From: Phaeobacter sp.
GTDB taxonomy: Bacteria > Pseudomonadota > Alphaproteobacteria > Rhodobacterales > Rhodobacteraceae
NCBI RefSeq assembly: GCF_022825805.1
Contig: NZ_JAJDWC010000119.1
Span: 1-64,000, forward strand
Length of the DNA: 64,000 nt
Direction: 5' to 3'
Every line of letters begins with the position of its first letter. Within the stretch, counting starts at the first letter, position 1. The notes under the pieces were generated by a model, which was not told where the DNA came from, searched no databases, and was given only the letters and a program-made list of their open reading frames with translations. A program made the position numbers and the translations under genes. Below, piece after piece: positions 1 to 9,350 of the stretch.

Positions 1-1
1 C

Positions 2-139
2 GAGCGGTTCTTTGGCAGGCTGAAAGCCTCGTTCCGTCGCATCGCAACCCGATACGAAAAGACGTCACGCAATTTCCTGTCGATGATCAAACTGGCATCC
101 GTCAGACTGTGGATCGAGTTTTATGAGTCGGCTGCCTAG
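2..139 (+). pseudogene. 3' end of an IS5-family transposase (cut by window start)
   Basis: Reading frame 2 gives 45 residues starting ERFFGRLKASFRRIATRYEK and ending in a TAG stop. The pattern RFF-x-R-[LI]-K ... ATRY-x-K ... NF matches the C-terminal end of IS5-type (IS427-like) DDE transposases, including the region around the last catalytic acidic residue. Only the end of the gene lies in the window, so it cannot be judged intact or broken. The terminal inverted repeat that should follow within about 100 bases could not be identified without the left end. Confidence 0.75.
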
Positions 140-513
140 CCAACCGCCTGTCCCGCTGGCAAAATCCAGGCAAAGATAGGGACAAACACCGAGACAATGA
201 CAGGCGCACACCTCGAGGCAATTCACGCGCCAAACACAGATCGATCACAGGTCATAAACGGGCCAAAAACGGGCCAACGACCCTGGCAAAACCTACAGCA
301 CCAGAGTGCGTCGAACCCGGCCACAAACCGTGGCACCACCTGTGGCCAAATCATGCCGATGGGGTCAATGCGCCGCCCTCTCTGTTCCAAGGGCGTCAAC
401 AATAGCGAAGATTTGATACAACTTTTTTCAATTCGCCCGGCATGGCGCAACCGACCGTCCCTGCAAACACTCGCGATCGCGCCGAATCGATGCGACTCAC
501 CCGGTTTGGGATC
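140..513. other. Intergenic stretch between transposase end and xylB
   Basis: No convincing gene. The ORFs called here on both strands have no recognisable domain. This stretch must contain the right end of the insertion sequence and the 3' flank of xylB. No clear terminator was found. Confidence 0.5.
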
Positions 514-1959
514 TCAGCTCTGCTGCAGTTCGGCGGCGACTTGGGCGCGAAACTGTTGGTAGGCGTTTTCATAGGCCGCCACCTGCGCGGGATCAGGCAG
601 CACGGTCTGGCCAATTTCAGGACCCGTCAGGACCGCATCAACCGGCTCCCCCGTATGCGCCAAACGCGCCAACCGGGCAGCCCCGGCGGCGGCGCCGAAT
701 TCACCATGCAGTGGCAGCTGAAGCGGTTGGTTGAGGACCGTTGCCAGCAGCTGCACCCAATAGGGCGACGCACTGCCACCGCCGATGGCCAGACAGTGAT
801 CAATCGTGGCGCCCGTGGCGCGCAGCGCCTGCAGACAGTCGCGCAGACCAAAGCTGACCCCCGTCATCACCGCTGCTGTCAGATCCTGCAGATCACTGGC
901 TGTGGCAAGCCCGGAAAATCCGCCCCGCAACTGGGCAGAGTTATGCGGTGTCCGCTCACCCGACAGATAGGGCAGAAACCGCACCTCAGAGGGCGGGCGC
1001 AGCCCATCGGAGAAAGGCGCGGTCATTGCCGCCGGGCTCTGCCCGCTGATCCGGCTGAGCCAGTTCATACAATCCGTGGCCGACAGCATCACACCCATCT
1101 GATACCAGCGCTGCGGCAGGGCATGACAAAAGGTATGAACAGCCGTTTCCGGGTCGGGATGAAACCCGTCACGCGCCGCCAGCACCACACCCGAGGTGCC
1201 AAGCGACACAAACCCCTGCCCCGGCGCCATCACCCCGGTGCCACAGGCCGCCGCCGCATTGTCACCCGCACCCGCCGCCACAACCACCTGCGGCTGCAGC
1301 CCCCAACGCTGTGCAAGATCGGGGCGCAGAGTGCCAACGGCCTCGCGGCCTTCGGCCAGATCGGGCATCTGATCGCGCCGCATGTGTCCCGCCTCCAGCA
1401 GGCGGTCCGACCAGGCCCGCGCGCCCACGTCCAGCCAAGAGGTGCCGGCACTGTCCGACAGATCAGCCACATGGCGCCCGGTCAGATGCAGATTGAGAAA
1501 GCCCGCAGGCAGCAGCACTTTGGCGACCTGATCAAAAATCTTTGGCTCATGGCGCTGCACCCAGCGCAGTTTGGGGGCTGTGAAGCCGGGAAAAACGATA
1601 TTGCCGCTCAGCTCTCGCACGGCTGGCATGGCATCCAGTTCTGCCGCCTCACTGGCAGAGCGGGTGTCATTCCACAGGATACAGGGGCGCAACACCTGAT
1701 CCGCCGCGTCAAGCAACACAGCCCCATGCATATGGCCCGCAACAGCGATACCGCGGATATCGGCAAAGCCCGGGCTGTCGCGCAGCTGCGCCATCGCCTG
1801 GTCCAGCGCGACGATCCAATCGGCCGGGTCCTGCTCGGACCAGCCGGGATGGGGGTGCTGCGCAGAATACTGCGCCTCTGCCACCGCAACGGGCGCGCCG
1901 ACGGGCGAGGTCAGCAGCGCCCGCAGCCCCGATGTGCCAAGATCAATGCCTAGATACAT
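514..1959 (-). CDS. xylB: Xylulokinase
   Basis: Phosphorylates D-xylulose with ATP to xylulose 5-phosphate, feeding the pentose phosphate pathway in the cytoplasm. The 481-residue protein has the FGGY carbohydrate kinase fold. It opens with MYLGIDLGTSGLRALL (phosphate-1 loop of the ASKHA ATPase), has WNDTR in the sugar-binding domain, and has GAGDNAAAACGTG plus GGGSASPYW in the C-terminal nucleotide-binding domain. Length is normal for XylB. It begins 41 bases after the xylA stop on the same strand, so it is the last gene of the regulator-xylA-xylB operon. Identity is secure because of the adjoining xylose isomerase. Confidence 0.95.
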   Translation of the reverse strand: MYLGIDLGTSGLRALLTSPVGAPVAVAEAQYSAQHPHPGWSEQDPADWIVALDQAMAQLRDSPGFADIRGIAVAGHMHGAVLLDAADQVLRPCILWNDTRSASEAAELDAMPAVRELSGNIVFPGFTAPKLRWVQRHEPKIFDQVAKVLLPAGFLNLHLTGRHVADLSDSAGTSWLDVGARAWSDRLLEAGHMRRDQMPDLAEGREAVGTLRPDLAQRWGLQPQVVVAAGAGDNAAAACGTGVMAPGQGFVSLGTSGVVLAARDGFHPDPETAVHTFCHALPQRWYQMGVMLSATDCMNWLSRISGQSPAAMTAPFSDGLRPPSEVRFLPYLSGERTPHNSAQLRGGFSGLATASDLQDLTAAVMTGVSFGLRDCLQALRATGATIDHCLAIGGGSASPYWVQLLATVLNQPLQLPLHGEFGAAAGAARLARLAHTGEPVDAVLTGPEIGQTVLPDPAQVAAYENAYQQFRAQVAAELQQS

Positions 1960-2000
1960 GTCTGTCCCCTCTCCCGATTGTGACGCTCTGGTCTGTCGCT

Positions 2001-3305
2001 TCAGACGAAGCGGTTGACCAGCGCCTCCAGTTGTTCCTGCGCGCCAGACACCGGCTGTGGATCAAGCGCCTTTGCCTCCGCCTGATCAGCGATGGCGTCC
2101 AGCGTTGCGCCCTCGGCCAGATAGCCCTGCGCCTCGGCGCTGTTCCAACCGGCGTAACGGTCACGGCGGCGCGCCTCCAGCCGGTCACTGTCCAGCAGGG
2201 CGGCAGCGGCACGCAGACCGCGGGCGCAGACATCCATGGCCCCCACATGGGCTACAATCAAATCCTCGGGATCCAGTGACTGGCGGCGCAGCTTGGCGTC
2301 AAAATTGGTACCGCCCGAGCCAAAGCCCCCACCGCGCAGGATTTCATAATAGGCCAGCGCCACCTCTGGGACATTGTTTGGGAATTGATCTGTGTCCCAG
2401 CCGGATTGATAGTCGTTGCGGTTCATATCGATGGACCCGAAGATCCCCAGCGCATTGGCCATGGCGATTTCATGTTCGAAACTGTGACCTGCCAGAATGG
2501 CATGGCCCTGTTCGATATTGACCTTCACCTCATCCTCGAGGCCGAACCGTTTGAGGAAGCCATAGACCGTGGCGACGTCATAGTCATATTGATGTTTGGT
2601 CGGCTCCTGCGGTTTGGGTTCGATCAGGATCGCGCCTTGAAAGCCGATCTTGTGTTTGTAGTCAACAACCATAGACAGGAAACGCCCCATCTGCTCCAGC
2701 TCGCGGGACAGATCGGTGTTGAGCAGCGTTTCATAGCCCTCGCGCCCGCCCCAGAGCACATAGTTTTCACCGCCCAGACGATGGGTCAGATCCATGCAGG
2801 CCCGCACGGTGGAGGCGCAATAGGCAAACACATCTGGGTCAGGGTTGGTGCTGGCGCCAGCCATGTAGCGGCGGCTGGAGAACATGTTCGCCGTGCCCCA
2901 CAAGAGCTTGGGCCCGCCATCTGCCATCTTCTGTTCCAGCAGATCGCCGATGTCGTTCAGACGGGCGTGGCTTTCGGCGAGGCTTGCGCCTTCGGGGCGG
3001 ATGTCATGGTCGTGAAAACAGTAATATGGCACGCCGAGGATGCGGAACATGTCAAAGGCGGCGTTTGCTTTGGCGCGGGCCAGATCCATTGTGTCGGCGG
3101 GAAACCACGGGCGATCAAAGGTCTGCCCACCAAAGGGATCGTTCCCCTCCCACACGAAGTTGTGCCAGTAGCAGACAGCAAACCGCAGGTGATCCTCCAT
3201 CCGTTTGCCCAGGACGATTTCATTGGGGTTGTAGTGACGAAACGCCAACCCCTCGCTGTCGGGGTCATAGGAAATCGGTGCGATGTGGTCGAAATAGCCA
3301 GCCAT
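2001..3305 (-). CDS. xylA: Xylose isomerase
   Basis: Interconverts D-xylose and D-xylulose using two divalent metals. At 434 residues it is the long (class II) form. Visible family features are [10 protein letters not shown] around the catalytic histidine, [14 protein letters not shown] with the metal-binding glutamate and catalytic lysine, and the metal ligands in [18 protein letters not shown] and [10 protein letters not shown]. The ATG start follows the stop of the LacI-type regulator by two bases, so translation is probably coupled. No xylose ABC transporter genes lie in the window, so uptake must be encoded elsewhere. Confidence 0.97.
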   Translation of the reverse strand: MAGYFDHIAPISYDPDSEGLAFRHYNPNEIVLGKRMEDHLRFAVCYWHNFVWEGNDPFGGQTFDRPWFPADTMDLARAKANAAFDMFRILGVPYYCFHDHDIRPEGASLAESHARLNDIGDLLEQKMADGGPKLLWGTANMFSSRRYMAGASTNPDPDVFAYCASTVRACMDLTHRLGGENYVLWGGREGYETLLNTDLSRELEQMGRFLSMVVDYKHKIGFQGAILIEPKPQEPTKHQYDYDVATVYGFLKRFGLEDEVKVNIEQGHAILAGHSFEHEIAMANALGIFGSIDMNRNDYQSGWDTDQFPNNVPEVALAYYEILRGGGFGSGGTNFDAKLRRQSLDPEDLIVAHVGAMDVCARGLRAAAALLDSDRLEARRRDRYAGWNSAEAQGYLAEGATLDAIADQAEAKALDPQPVSGAQEQLEALVNRFV

Positions 3306-3307
3306 GA

Positions 3308-4399
3308 TCAGGTGTCTCCATCAGGCCCATCCGCGGGGAGCGGGGGCAGGTTGTGTTTGAAATGAACCGCCGGGGTGATCACGCCGGAGGCCGGGTCAAA
3401 AGGTTGGGCGTCGCTGAGCCGCGTCAGGGCGCGCAGCGCCTGATCCAATTCACGGCCGGGATTTTGGTCTATCACTGCATCGATGAGCCCGCTTTGCAGA
3501 GCCCCGCGGGAGGGCGCGCACAGCTCGTGGCTGATCACCACCATCCGGGGGGGTGATGCATTGTCTGATCCTTGGGCGGGCGTTGCAGCGCGGTGGTGCT
3601 GATCAAGCGCCGCGATCAGCCCCGGCACCCCGGCGCCCAGGTTGTAGATGCCGGTGATCCCAGGATGGCGCTGCAACGCGGTGGCGAGCATCTGCTGCAA
3701 ACGGTCTGCGTCATCCGCGGTTTCCAGTGGCTCCAAGATCTCCAGCGTAGGGCCTGCGACCTCGTGCAGCCCGGCGCATCGGTCCGCGTGATCGCGGGCC
3801 TGAGCGCTGCCCATGACCGGCAGGATCAACCCACCCGCGCGACCCCGATGGGCCAAGAGCATCAAATCCCCAGCGGTGCGCCCGGCGGTGCGATTGTCGA
3901 TCCCGACATAGGCCGACCGTGCGGCTGCGCCCGTATCTGCCACCAAGGTGATCACGGGGACAGCCGCTGCACGGGCGCGCATCAGAGCGGCAGTGACATC
4001 CGGGTGATCCAGCGCCACCACGCAAAGCCCATCGACCCCGTCTACAACGCAGGTGTCGATGGCCTGGGCCAAAGCCGGCGCATCAAAGGCGGGCAGCAGC
4101 CGCAGCGTGATGTCCTGGCGCAGCTGTCGGTGCTGCGGCACCCGAGCGGCCAATTGTGCGGCCAAAGCAGCAAAGAACCCACCGCGCGCCTCTGGCAGCA
4201 AAAAATCAAAACGATAGCGCCGCTTGCGCGACAGATTGGCGGCGGTGATGTCGCGGTGATAGCCAAGCTGCGCGATCGCGGCCTGCACCCGATCTGACGA
4301 CTTCTTGGCCACGCCACCGCGGTTGTTCAGCACGCGGTCTGCGGTGGCATAGCTCACCCCTGCCGCGGCGGCGACATCATGGAGCGTGGGTTTGCGCAT
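3308..4399 (-). CDS. LacI-family regulator of the xylose operon
   Basis: DNA-binding regulator with an N-terminal LacI helix-turn-helix ([20 protein letters not shown], residues about 4-23) and a periplasmic-binding-protein-like sugar sensor domain behind it. The longer ORF-track start is rejected: the internal ATG at 4399 has AGGAGG eight bases upstream and puts the HTH at the usual position, giving 363 residues. It is the first gene of the operon with xylA and xylB, so it probably senses xylose or xylulose and autoregulates. A palindrome with a central CG, as LacI proteins prefer, lies at 4623-4638. It is not the ROK-type XylR of Gram-positives nor the AraC-type XylR of enterics. Confidence 0.88.
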   Translation of the reverse strand: MRKPTLHDVAAAAGVSYATADRVLNNRGGVAKKSSDRVQAAIAQLGYHRDITAANLSRKRRYRFDFLLPEARGGFFAALAAQLAARVPQHRQLRQDITLRLLPAFDAPALAQAIDTCVVDGVDGLCVVALDHPDVTAALMRARAAAVPVITLVADTGAAARSAYVGIDNRTAGRTAGDLMLLAHRGRAGGLILPVMGSAQARDHADRCAGLHEVAGPTLEILEPLETADDADRLQQMLATALQRHPGITGIYNLGAGVPGLIAALDQHHRAATPAQGSDNASPPRMVVISHELCAPSRGALQSGLIDAVIDQNPGRELDQALRALTRLSDAQPFDPASGVITPAVHFKHNLPPLPADGPDGDT

Positions 4400-4622
4400 C
4401 GGCTGGACCTCCTGTTGTGGCCGTCTTTTTCTGATCGCCCTTTTGTCATCATCAATGGTTGTCATCACCGATGGTGGCGGGCCCCTTTTTTCGCAGAGCA
4501 GCAGCACCGGTTTGCGCCAGCCCCAACGCGCTTGCGCCTATTGCGGGACCGTGGGCTTACGAATGCGACATACGGATCAGCACGCGTATGACACCCTGCC
4601 CCGACAGGCATAGCCCGTTTTT

Positions 4623-4638
4623 TGATAGACGTCTATCA
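4623..4638. promoter_or_regulatory. Palindromic operator candidate for the LacI-type regulator
   Basis: TGATAGACGTCTATCA is a perfect 16-bp palindrome centred on CG, the geometry of LacI-family operators. It lies about 220 bases upstream of the regulator start, in the only promoter region of the operon. Assignment to this regulator is inference. Confidence 0.6.
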
Positions 4639-4660
4639 TTTTGATGTGTACGTCATACGC

Positions 4661-4708
4661 CTGCCCGTTTCGCTGCCCGTCCCGCTGGCTGTCTCGCTGC
4701 CTGTCTCA
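4661..4708. repeat. Four degenerate 12-nt tandem repeats
   Basis: Units CTGCCCGTTTCG, CTGCCCGTCCCG, CTGGCTGTCTCG and CTGCCTGTCTCA run head to tail in noncoding DNA just downstream of the palindrome. Function is unknown; slipped replication is the simplest origin. Confidence 0.7.
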
Positions 4709-5005
4709 CTGTGCTGGACCAACGATGCTGGTTACGCTGCTGACGACGCTGCTAACCACGCCACCCGGTGCCAAATCAGCGTCGGAACAACCGTAAAAAA
4801 TCCCCTGAATCGGTACCCCAAGTCCGGATCCGACTGCCAAGAGCAGCGCTAGAGTATTGATTTGTCACGGTTCTATTTGGGCCAAAATTTTGGTTCCATT
4901 TTCCACCGTAAAACAATGCAACCTGTGATTGCTTAAATCGGCCACCAAACTACTTCGCGACTGTAAGCTTGCGTTTACATTGATTTCTTAAATTGGAGAG
5001 CCCAG

Positions 5006-5512
5006 ATGGCAGATACCGACATCACACTTCGCATCGTTGGCAATTACTACGTCCAGTCCGGCATTCCCTTCGCCGAAGGAATGACCGTTGAACAGGTGAT
5101 GCAATACGCATCAATGAATCCCAGTTCCAATTCCGGGTCTGCGAGTCGCTTTTTCTATGAAACCGGTCAGCTGACCGTCGGCGCTGATCACGGCAAACCC
5201 AGCATCACAGCCATCGGCGTCAAATACGACCATCCGGTGACCAGCGTGACCTCCGGCATCACGCGCGAGGCTGGGGAATATTACATCAAAGAAGATCTGA
5301 CGCCTGATCCGTATTTCACCGTGTTCCAGTATTACGTCTTCACGGCGGATCCGCAGAAAGGGGGCACCTTTGTGCCACAGGAAACCCGCATCGAGACCTT
5401 CAACGAGGCCGTGGTCCCGGCGGGTGGCTATGTTGTGTGGCGTCTGGTCAAGATCCTCGGCAAGCCGAACCCCTTCCCGACCACCAAAGGCTACAAGATG
5501 ATGACATCCTGA
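5006..5512 (+). CDS. Hypothetical protein, unrecognised
   Basis: A 168-residue protein that I do not recognise. The ATG has GGAGAG five bases upstream, so the start is well supported. It has no signal peptide or membrane segment. The sequence alternates short hydrophobic and polar stretches (LRIVGNYYVQSG, FTVFQYYVFTADP, GGYVVWRLVKILG), suggesting a beta-rich soluble fold. It stands alone between the divergent xylose operon and a tRNA gene, with a possible terminator hairpin just after it. GC and codon use look like the neighbours, so it is probably a real conserved gene of unknown role. Confidence 0.75.
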   Translation: MADTDITLRIVGNYYVQSGIPFAEGMTVEQVMQYASMNPSSNSGSASRFFYETGQLTVGADHGKPSITAIGVKYDHPVTSVTSGITREAGEYYIKEDLTPDPYFTVFQYYVFTADPQKGGTFVPQETRIETFNEAVVPAGGYVVWRLVKILGKPNPFPTTKGYKMMTS

Positions 5513-5524
5513 GCCAACTGGCTG

Positions 5525-5548
5525 GGGCACTCTGTGCCCTGGCCTTTT
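5525..5548 (+). terminator. Possible terminator after the 5006 gene
   Basis: GGGCAC-tct-GTGCCC hairpin starting 13 bases after the stop, followed by TGGCCTTTT. The U tract is short, so this is a weak call. Confidence 0.5.
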
Positions 5549-5641
5549 CGTGACCTTGTGTTTCGCCGTGCGCAGAAACGATGAACGACACAAACGCACA
5601 TAGGCTGCTGGCCAACTGATAAAACCAAAACTTGGGGGTTA

Positions 5642-5731
5642 TGGCGGAGAGACAGGGATTCGAACCCTGGAGACGGTTTCCCGCCTACACACTTTCCAGG
5701 CGTGCGCCTTCGACCACTCGGCCACCTCTCC
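5642..5731 (-). tRNA. tRNA-Ser (anticodon GGA)
   Basis: The reverse strand folds as a class II tRNA: acceptor stem GGAGAGG with TCTCTCC, long variable arm, T loop GTTCGAATC and encoded CCA. The anticodon loop CTGGAAA places GGA for serine UCC/UCU codons. Size with CCA is 90 nt, right for a serine tRNA. Confidence 0.95.
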
Positions 5732-5812
5732 GTTGGGCGGACTTTTGACGGATCACGGGGGGGAATGCAAGAGCGAAAACTGGAAAAAATTCACTTTCCT
5801 GCAAAGAAGTTG

Positions 5813-6535
5813 TCAGCCCGCGAGATGGACATAGACGCGGCGGTTCTGTTTGCCCTTTTTCTCAACCTTTCCAAGGCGGATAGCACCAATTTCGCCGGTC
5901 TTGCGCACATGCGTGCCACCGCAGGGCTGCAGGTCGATCTGCGCCGTCTCATCGCCGATACGCACCAGCCGAACCTTGCCGCTGCCACGGGGTGGCGACA
6001 CGGACATGGTTTTCACCAAATCGGGTTGAGCATCCAGCTCAGCATCGGTGATCCAGCGGTCCGTCACCTCCAGATCCTGAGCGATCAGATCATTCAACGC
6101 CTGCTCCAGTGCGGCTTTGTCTTCGGGCGCTTCGGGCATGTTGAAATCAAGACGGCCTTTTTCAGCGCCAATCGCCCCGCCGGAGACGGGCAGCGGCAGA
6201 ACCACGGACAATAGATGCAAAGCCGTGTGGATCCGCATATGGCCAAAACGGCGATCCCAGTCGAGCGTTTGAACCACCTCGGTGCCGACGGGCGGCAGCG
6301 GTTGGTCGGGCTCTGCCAGAAGGACAATCGCACCTGCCTCGCCCTTCACGGTGTTGATGATGGTCAGCGGTGGCTGGCCTTCTGCTGTCAGCTGCCCGGT
6401 GTCACCGGGTTGGCCGCCGCCGGTTGCGTAGAAGATCGACCGGTCCAGAACCACACCGCCCTCTTGGGTATGAGCGATGACTGTGGCGGTCGCCTCGCTC
6501 AGATATGCGTCTTGCAAAAACAGCTGCTCAGTCAT
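5813..6535 (-). CDS. Alanyl-tRNA editing protein (AlaX type)
   Basis: Free-standing homologue of the AlaRS editing domain that hydrolyses mischarged Ser- or Gly-tRNA(Ala). Seen: FYATGGGQPGDTG (editing-domain core motif), RIHTALHLL (HxxxH zinc motif) and QPCGGTHVRKTGEIG (C-x3-H zinc motif), which together make the metal site. The start at 6535 is chosen over the longer ORF because GGAG lies nine bases upstream, giving 240 residues. The ATG overlaps the stop of the upstream MscS gene by eight bases, so the two are translationally coupled in the cysK-mscS-alaX string. The link between the channel and tRNA editing is unexplained. Confidence 0.9.
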   Translation of the reverse strand: MTEQLFLQDAYLSEATATVIAHTQEGGVVLDRSIFYATGGGQPGDTGQLTAEGQPPLTIINTVKGEAGAIVLLAEPDQPLPPVGTEVVQTLDWDRRFGHMRIHTALHLLSVVLPLPVSGGAIGAEKGRLDFNMPEAPEDKAALEQALNDLIAQDLEVTDRWITDAELDAQPDLVKTMSVSPPRGSGKVRLVRIGDETAQIDLQPCGGTHVRKTGEIGAIRLGKVEKKGKQNRRVYVHLAG

Positions 6536-9350
6536 CGCCGTCATCTCCTGCATCTTTGTTGCTGGCGTCGTCTGTGTCGTCCGAACTCAGATCCTGCAGA
6601 TCCGGTTTCAGATCCGGTTTCGAGGGGCGCGCCTTTTTGCCGGTCTGTTTGCCGGCCTCTTTGGTCGTCTCTTTGGTGTCGCCAGAGGTGTCCCCCGAAG
6701 CCCCTTGGGAAGTGGGGGTGACATCCTTGGAGGTTTTGGCGTCTGCGCCACTGGTTGCTGGCACCAGGCTCTCTGCGTTGCGGATCCAAATGTCTCGCTG
6801 CGCAAAGGGGATTTCAAAGCCCTCTTCTTCAAATCGGCGCGCGATCTCGTAGTTCATGTCCGATTTCACCGACAGCACCCAGTTCACATCGCGCAGGATG
6901 GCCCGGATTTCAAAATCCAGACTGTCTGCGCCAAACCCCTGGAACACCACAGAGGGCGGCGGGTTCATCAACACCATCGGATGGGCGCGCGCGATCTCGG
7001 TCAGCACGGCCTCTACCCGGCGGGGATCGGTGCCATAGGCAACGCCCACCGGCACGATCACCCGCCCGACGGTGTTGCCGCGGGTGTAGTTGGTGACGGT
7101 TCCGGTGATCAGATCGGAGTTCGGCACAATCACATCGGTGCGGTCGAAGGTTTCGATCCGGGTGGAGCGGACCGAGATGTCGCGCACGTAGCCCATCAGG
7201 CCGCCCACCTCGATCCAGTCGCCTTTGGATACGGGCCGTTCCACCAGCAAAATGATACCCGAGACGAAGTTGGACACGATGGTCTGCAGGCCAAAGCCGA
7301 TCCCTACTGACAGCGCCCCGGCCACAATGGCCAGTGACGACAGGTCCAGACCAGCCATGGAGATGGCCACCAGCGCGGCCAGGAATATACCGACATAGCC
7401 CGTGCCGGAAACGATCGCGTTTTGACCACCCAGATCAATGCGCGTCTTCGGCAACAGCGTGCTGCGCAGACTGCCCTGGATCATGCGGGTGATGGTGTAG
7501 CCAATCGCAAAAACAGCCGCAAAGGTCAGGAAGGCTGTGGGCGAAATCTGGGTGTCACCGATCTGGAAACCCTGCAGGAAATTCGCCCAAAGCTCTGTCA
7601 GGTTCGCAACGCGCGCGCCCCAGATCAGCGCAAAGACCGGCAAGGACACCAGCGCCAGCGTAAAGCCGATGAGGGCCGCAAACAGCGTGTCTTCGACGGC
7701 AGGGCCGCGGCCAGAAATCAGACCGTAGAGATCCTCAAAGAAGCGTTGCAGCACAATCAGGGCCGCCAGGAATGCCAGCGAGGTCATGGCCGGGAAAATC
7801 ACCGCCTCGGCCGCGTTGATATAGCCAAAGGCAGCCAGCACGGGTCCGGCAAAGCCAAACAGGTAAATCACGCGACGCAGGATCACGAACAGCTTGCCGG
7901 TGCCAACAGCGATGGCGCCATCTGGTGCGGTTACTGCGGCTTCTGCGGCCTCAGCCTCCGCGCGGCTGCGGCGCTGTTTGCTGCCGATGCGGTGCAGCCG
8001 CAGCAGGATCAGAGCGGCGCCAGCGATCAGCGCAAAACTGTAGACGGCGACGCTGGTCTCCGGAATCGGCTGCAGCAGTTCCAGCGTGGTCAGCACATCC
8101 TGCACCGCCAGAACCACCGCCATCATCAACAGCAGGAACCGCGTTTCCGCCTGATAGCCCTGTGCCATCGGCAACAGGTCAGTTTCGATATCGCTGCGCG
8201 CAAGCCGCTCTCCAAGCCAGAGGAACGACAGGATGAGGAACGCCCAGTAAGGCGACGATTCCAGGATGAGACTGCCGCGCACGCCGACAACGCCTGCGAG
8301 ATCAATCGCAGCCGCGATGCCGATCACACCAAGCAGCGGCAAAGCCACCTGCAAGAGCGAAACCACGAAAGTCCACACACCCGAGCCGCGGGCCGCCACA
8401 CCACCAAGGAAGGTGCCCGCGGCGCGCGCCCATGGGCGGCCAAACACGATCAACAGCACGCCCAGCGTCACCAGCACCAGAATGCCAACCATATCGCCAC
8501 GAATGCGCTGTTCGGTGGCGTCGTTGCGCAACAGCGACAGGGTTTCATTGCCAATCGACTGCAACACGACCGCCATGTCGCGCAGCGCGTCGGGCCAGTA
8601 TTCGGGATTGAGCGGCGATGGTCCCCGGTCCAGCAATTTGGTGGTCAGCCGGTCGCGGACGATTTCATCAACCTCGTTGATCAACCCGTCAGCGCGGCTG
8701 AAGGCCTGATCGGCAAGAATGCGCGGCACCTGCAATTCGTTCAACTGCAGTTCCAGAGCCTGGCGCAGCACCGCAATATCGGCGGGTTCGCTGCCCGCAT
8801 CATCCGGCGGCGTGCCGAGGGCTGCAATCTGCCCCTGAAGGGTTTTGATCCGGGCGCCATTTTCCCGGCTCTTGCTTTGGAAGGTCTGGCGGAACTCGGC
8901 CAGATCGAGACGCAGTTGATCAAGCGCGATGGTTGAGGCGCGCCGCGCGTCGATGACCTCCTCCGCGCGGGTCGCGGTTCTGAGCCACCGTACGTAGTAG
9001 GCCCGCTCTTCATCGCTGACGCCAAGCTGCGCCATGATCGTGGCGGCATTTGCTTGCAGGCTCTCTCCGGTTGGGGTTGCTGTGACCGCCTCGCCGGTTG
9101 GTGCGCTGCTTTGCGCCTCAGTCATGCCCGCAGCGGATCCAGCCGTGGTGCTGGTTGCGGCCTCTTGCGCATGGAGGGGCGTGACAAGCCCGCCCCCTAT
9201 TGCACCAGCCAGCCCAACGCCAACCGCCAGACCAAATGCCAGCTTCATGGTGCGAGCAACAGCACGGCCACGCCCCAAGCCAACCCCGTGCCAAATGCGC
9301 GAGGTCAACCCGGTCAGGGCGCGGTGCGCCCGCGACACTGCCGCGATCAT
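6528..9350 (-). CDS. Large MscS-family mechanosensitive channel with DUF3772 N-terminus
   Basis: Predicted inner-membrane tension-gated channel. The 940-residue protein has an export-like hydrophobic segment near the start, a long periplasmic alpha-helical DUF3772-like domain (roughly 70-260), about ten membrane helices, and a C-terminal MscS core with the glycine/alanine-rich pore helix (SLAIVAGALSVGIGFGLQ) and beta domain (GDWIEVGGLMGYV, VIVPNSDLITGTV). The C-terminal tail is acidic and low-complexity (DDTDDASNKD). ATG 9350 overlaps the cysK stop as ATGA and is preferred; ATG 9248, right before the signal-like segment, is an alternative. Its place behind cysK suggests osmotic or redox-linked stress expression, which is inference. 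Confidence 0.88.
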   Translation of the reverse strand: MIAAVSRAHRALTGLTSRIWHGVGLGRGRAVARTMKLAFGLAVGVGLAGAIGGGLVTPLHAQEAATSTTAGSAAGMTEAQSSAPTGEAVTATPTGESLQANAATIMAQLGVSDEERAYYVRWLRTATRAEEVIDARRASTIALDQLRLDLAEFRQTFQSKSRENGARIKTLQGQIAALGTPPDDAGSEPADIAVLRQALELQLNELQVPRILADQAFSRADGLINEVDEIVRDRLTTKLLDRGPSPLNPEYWPDALRDMAVVLQSIGNETLSLLRNDATEQRIRGDMVGILVLVTLGVLLIVFGRPWARAAGTFLGGVAARGSGVWTFVVSLLQVALPLLGVIGIAAAIDLAGVVGVRGSLILESSPYWAFLILSFLWLGERLARSDIETDLLPMAQGYQAETRFLLLMMAVVLAVQDVLTTLELLQPIPETSVAVYSFALIAGAALILLRLHRIGSKQRRSRAEAEAAEAAVTAPDGAIAVGTGKLFVILRRVIYLFGFAGPVLAAFGYINAAEAVIFPAMTSLAFLAALIVLQRFFEDLYGLISGRGPAVEDTLFAALIGFTLALVSLPVFALIWGARVANLTELWANFLQGFQIGDTQISPTAFLTFAAVFAIGYTITRMIQGSLRSTLLPKTRIDLGGQNAIVSGTGYVGIFLAALVAISMAGLDLSSLAIVAGALSVGIGFGLQTIVSNFVSGIILLVERPVSKGDWIEVGGLMGYVRDISVRSTRIETFDRTDVIVPNSDLITGTVTNYTRGNTVGRVIVPVGVAYGTDPRRVEAVLTEIARAHPMVLMNPPPSVVFQGFGADSLDFEIRAILRDVNWVLSVKSDMNYEIARRFEEEGFEIPFAQRDIWIRNAESLVPATSGADAKTSKDVTPTSQGASGDTSGDTKETTKEAGKQTGKKARPSKPDLKPDLQDLSSDDTDDASNKDAGDDGDD

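Larger units (their letters stand above)
4400..5005. other. Divergent intergenic region upstream of the xylose operon
   Basis: About 600 bases with no credible gene. It holds a 16-bp perfect palindrome (4623-4638), four degenerate 12-nt direct repeats (4661-4708) and, near the right edge, an AT-richer stretch that should carry the promoter of the gene at 5006. The ORFs called here lack recognisable domains. Confidence 0.6.
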
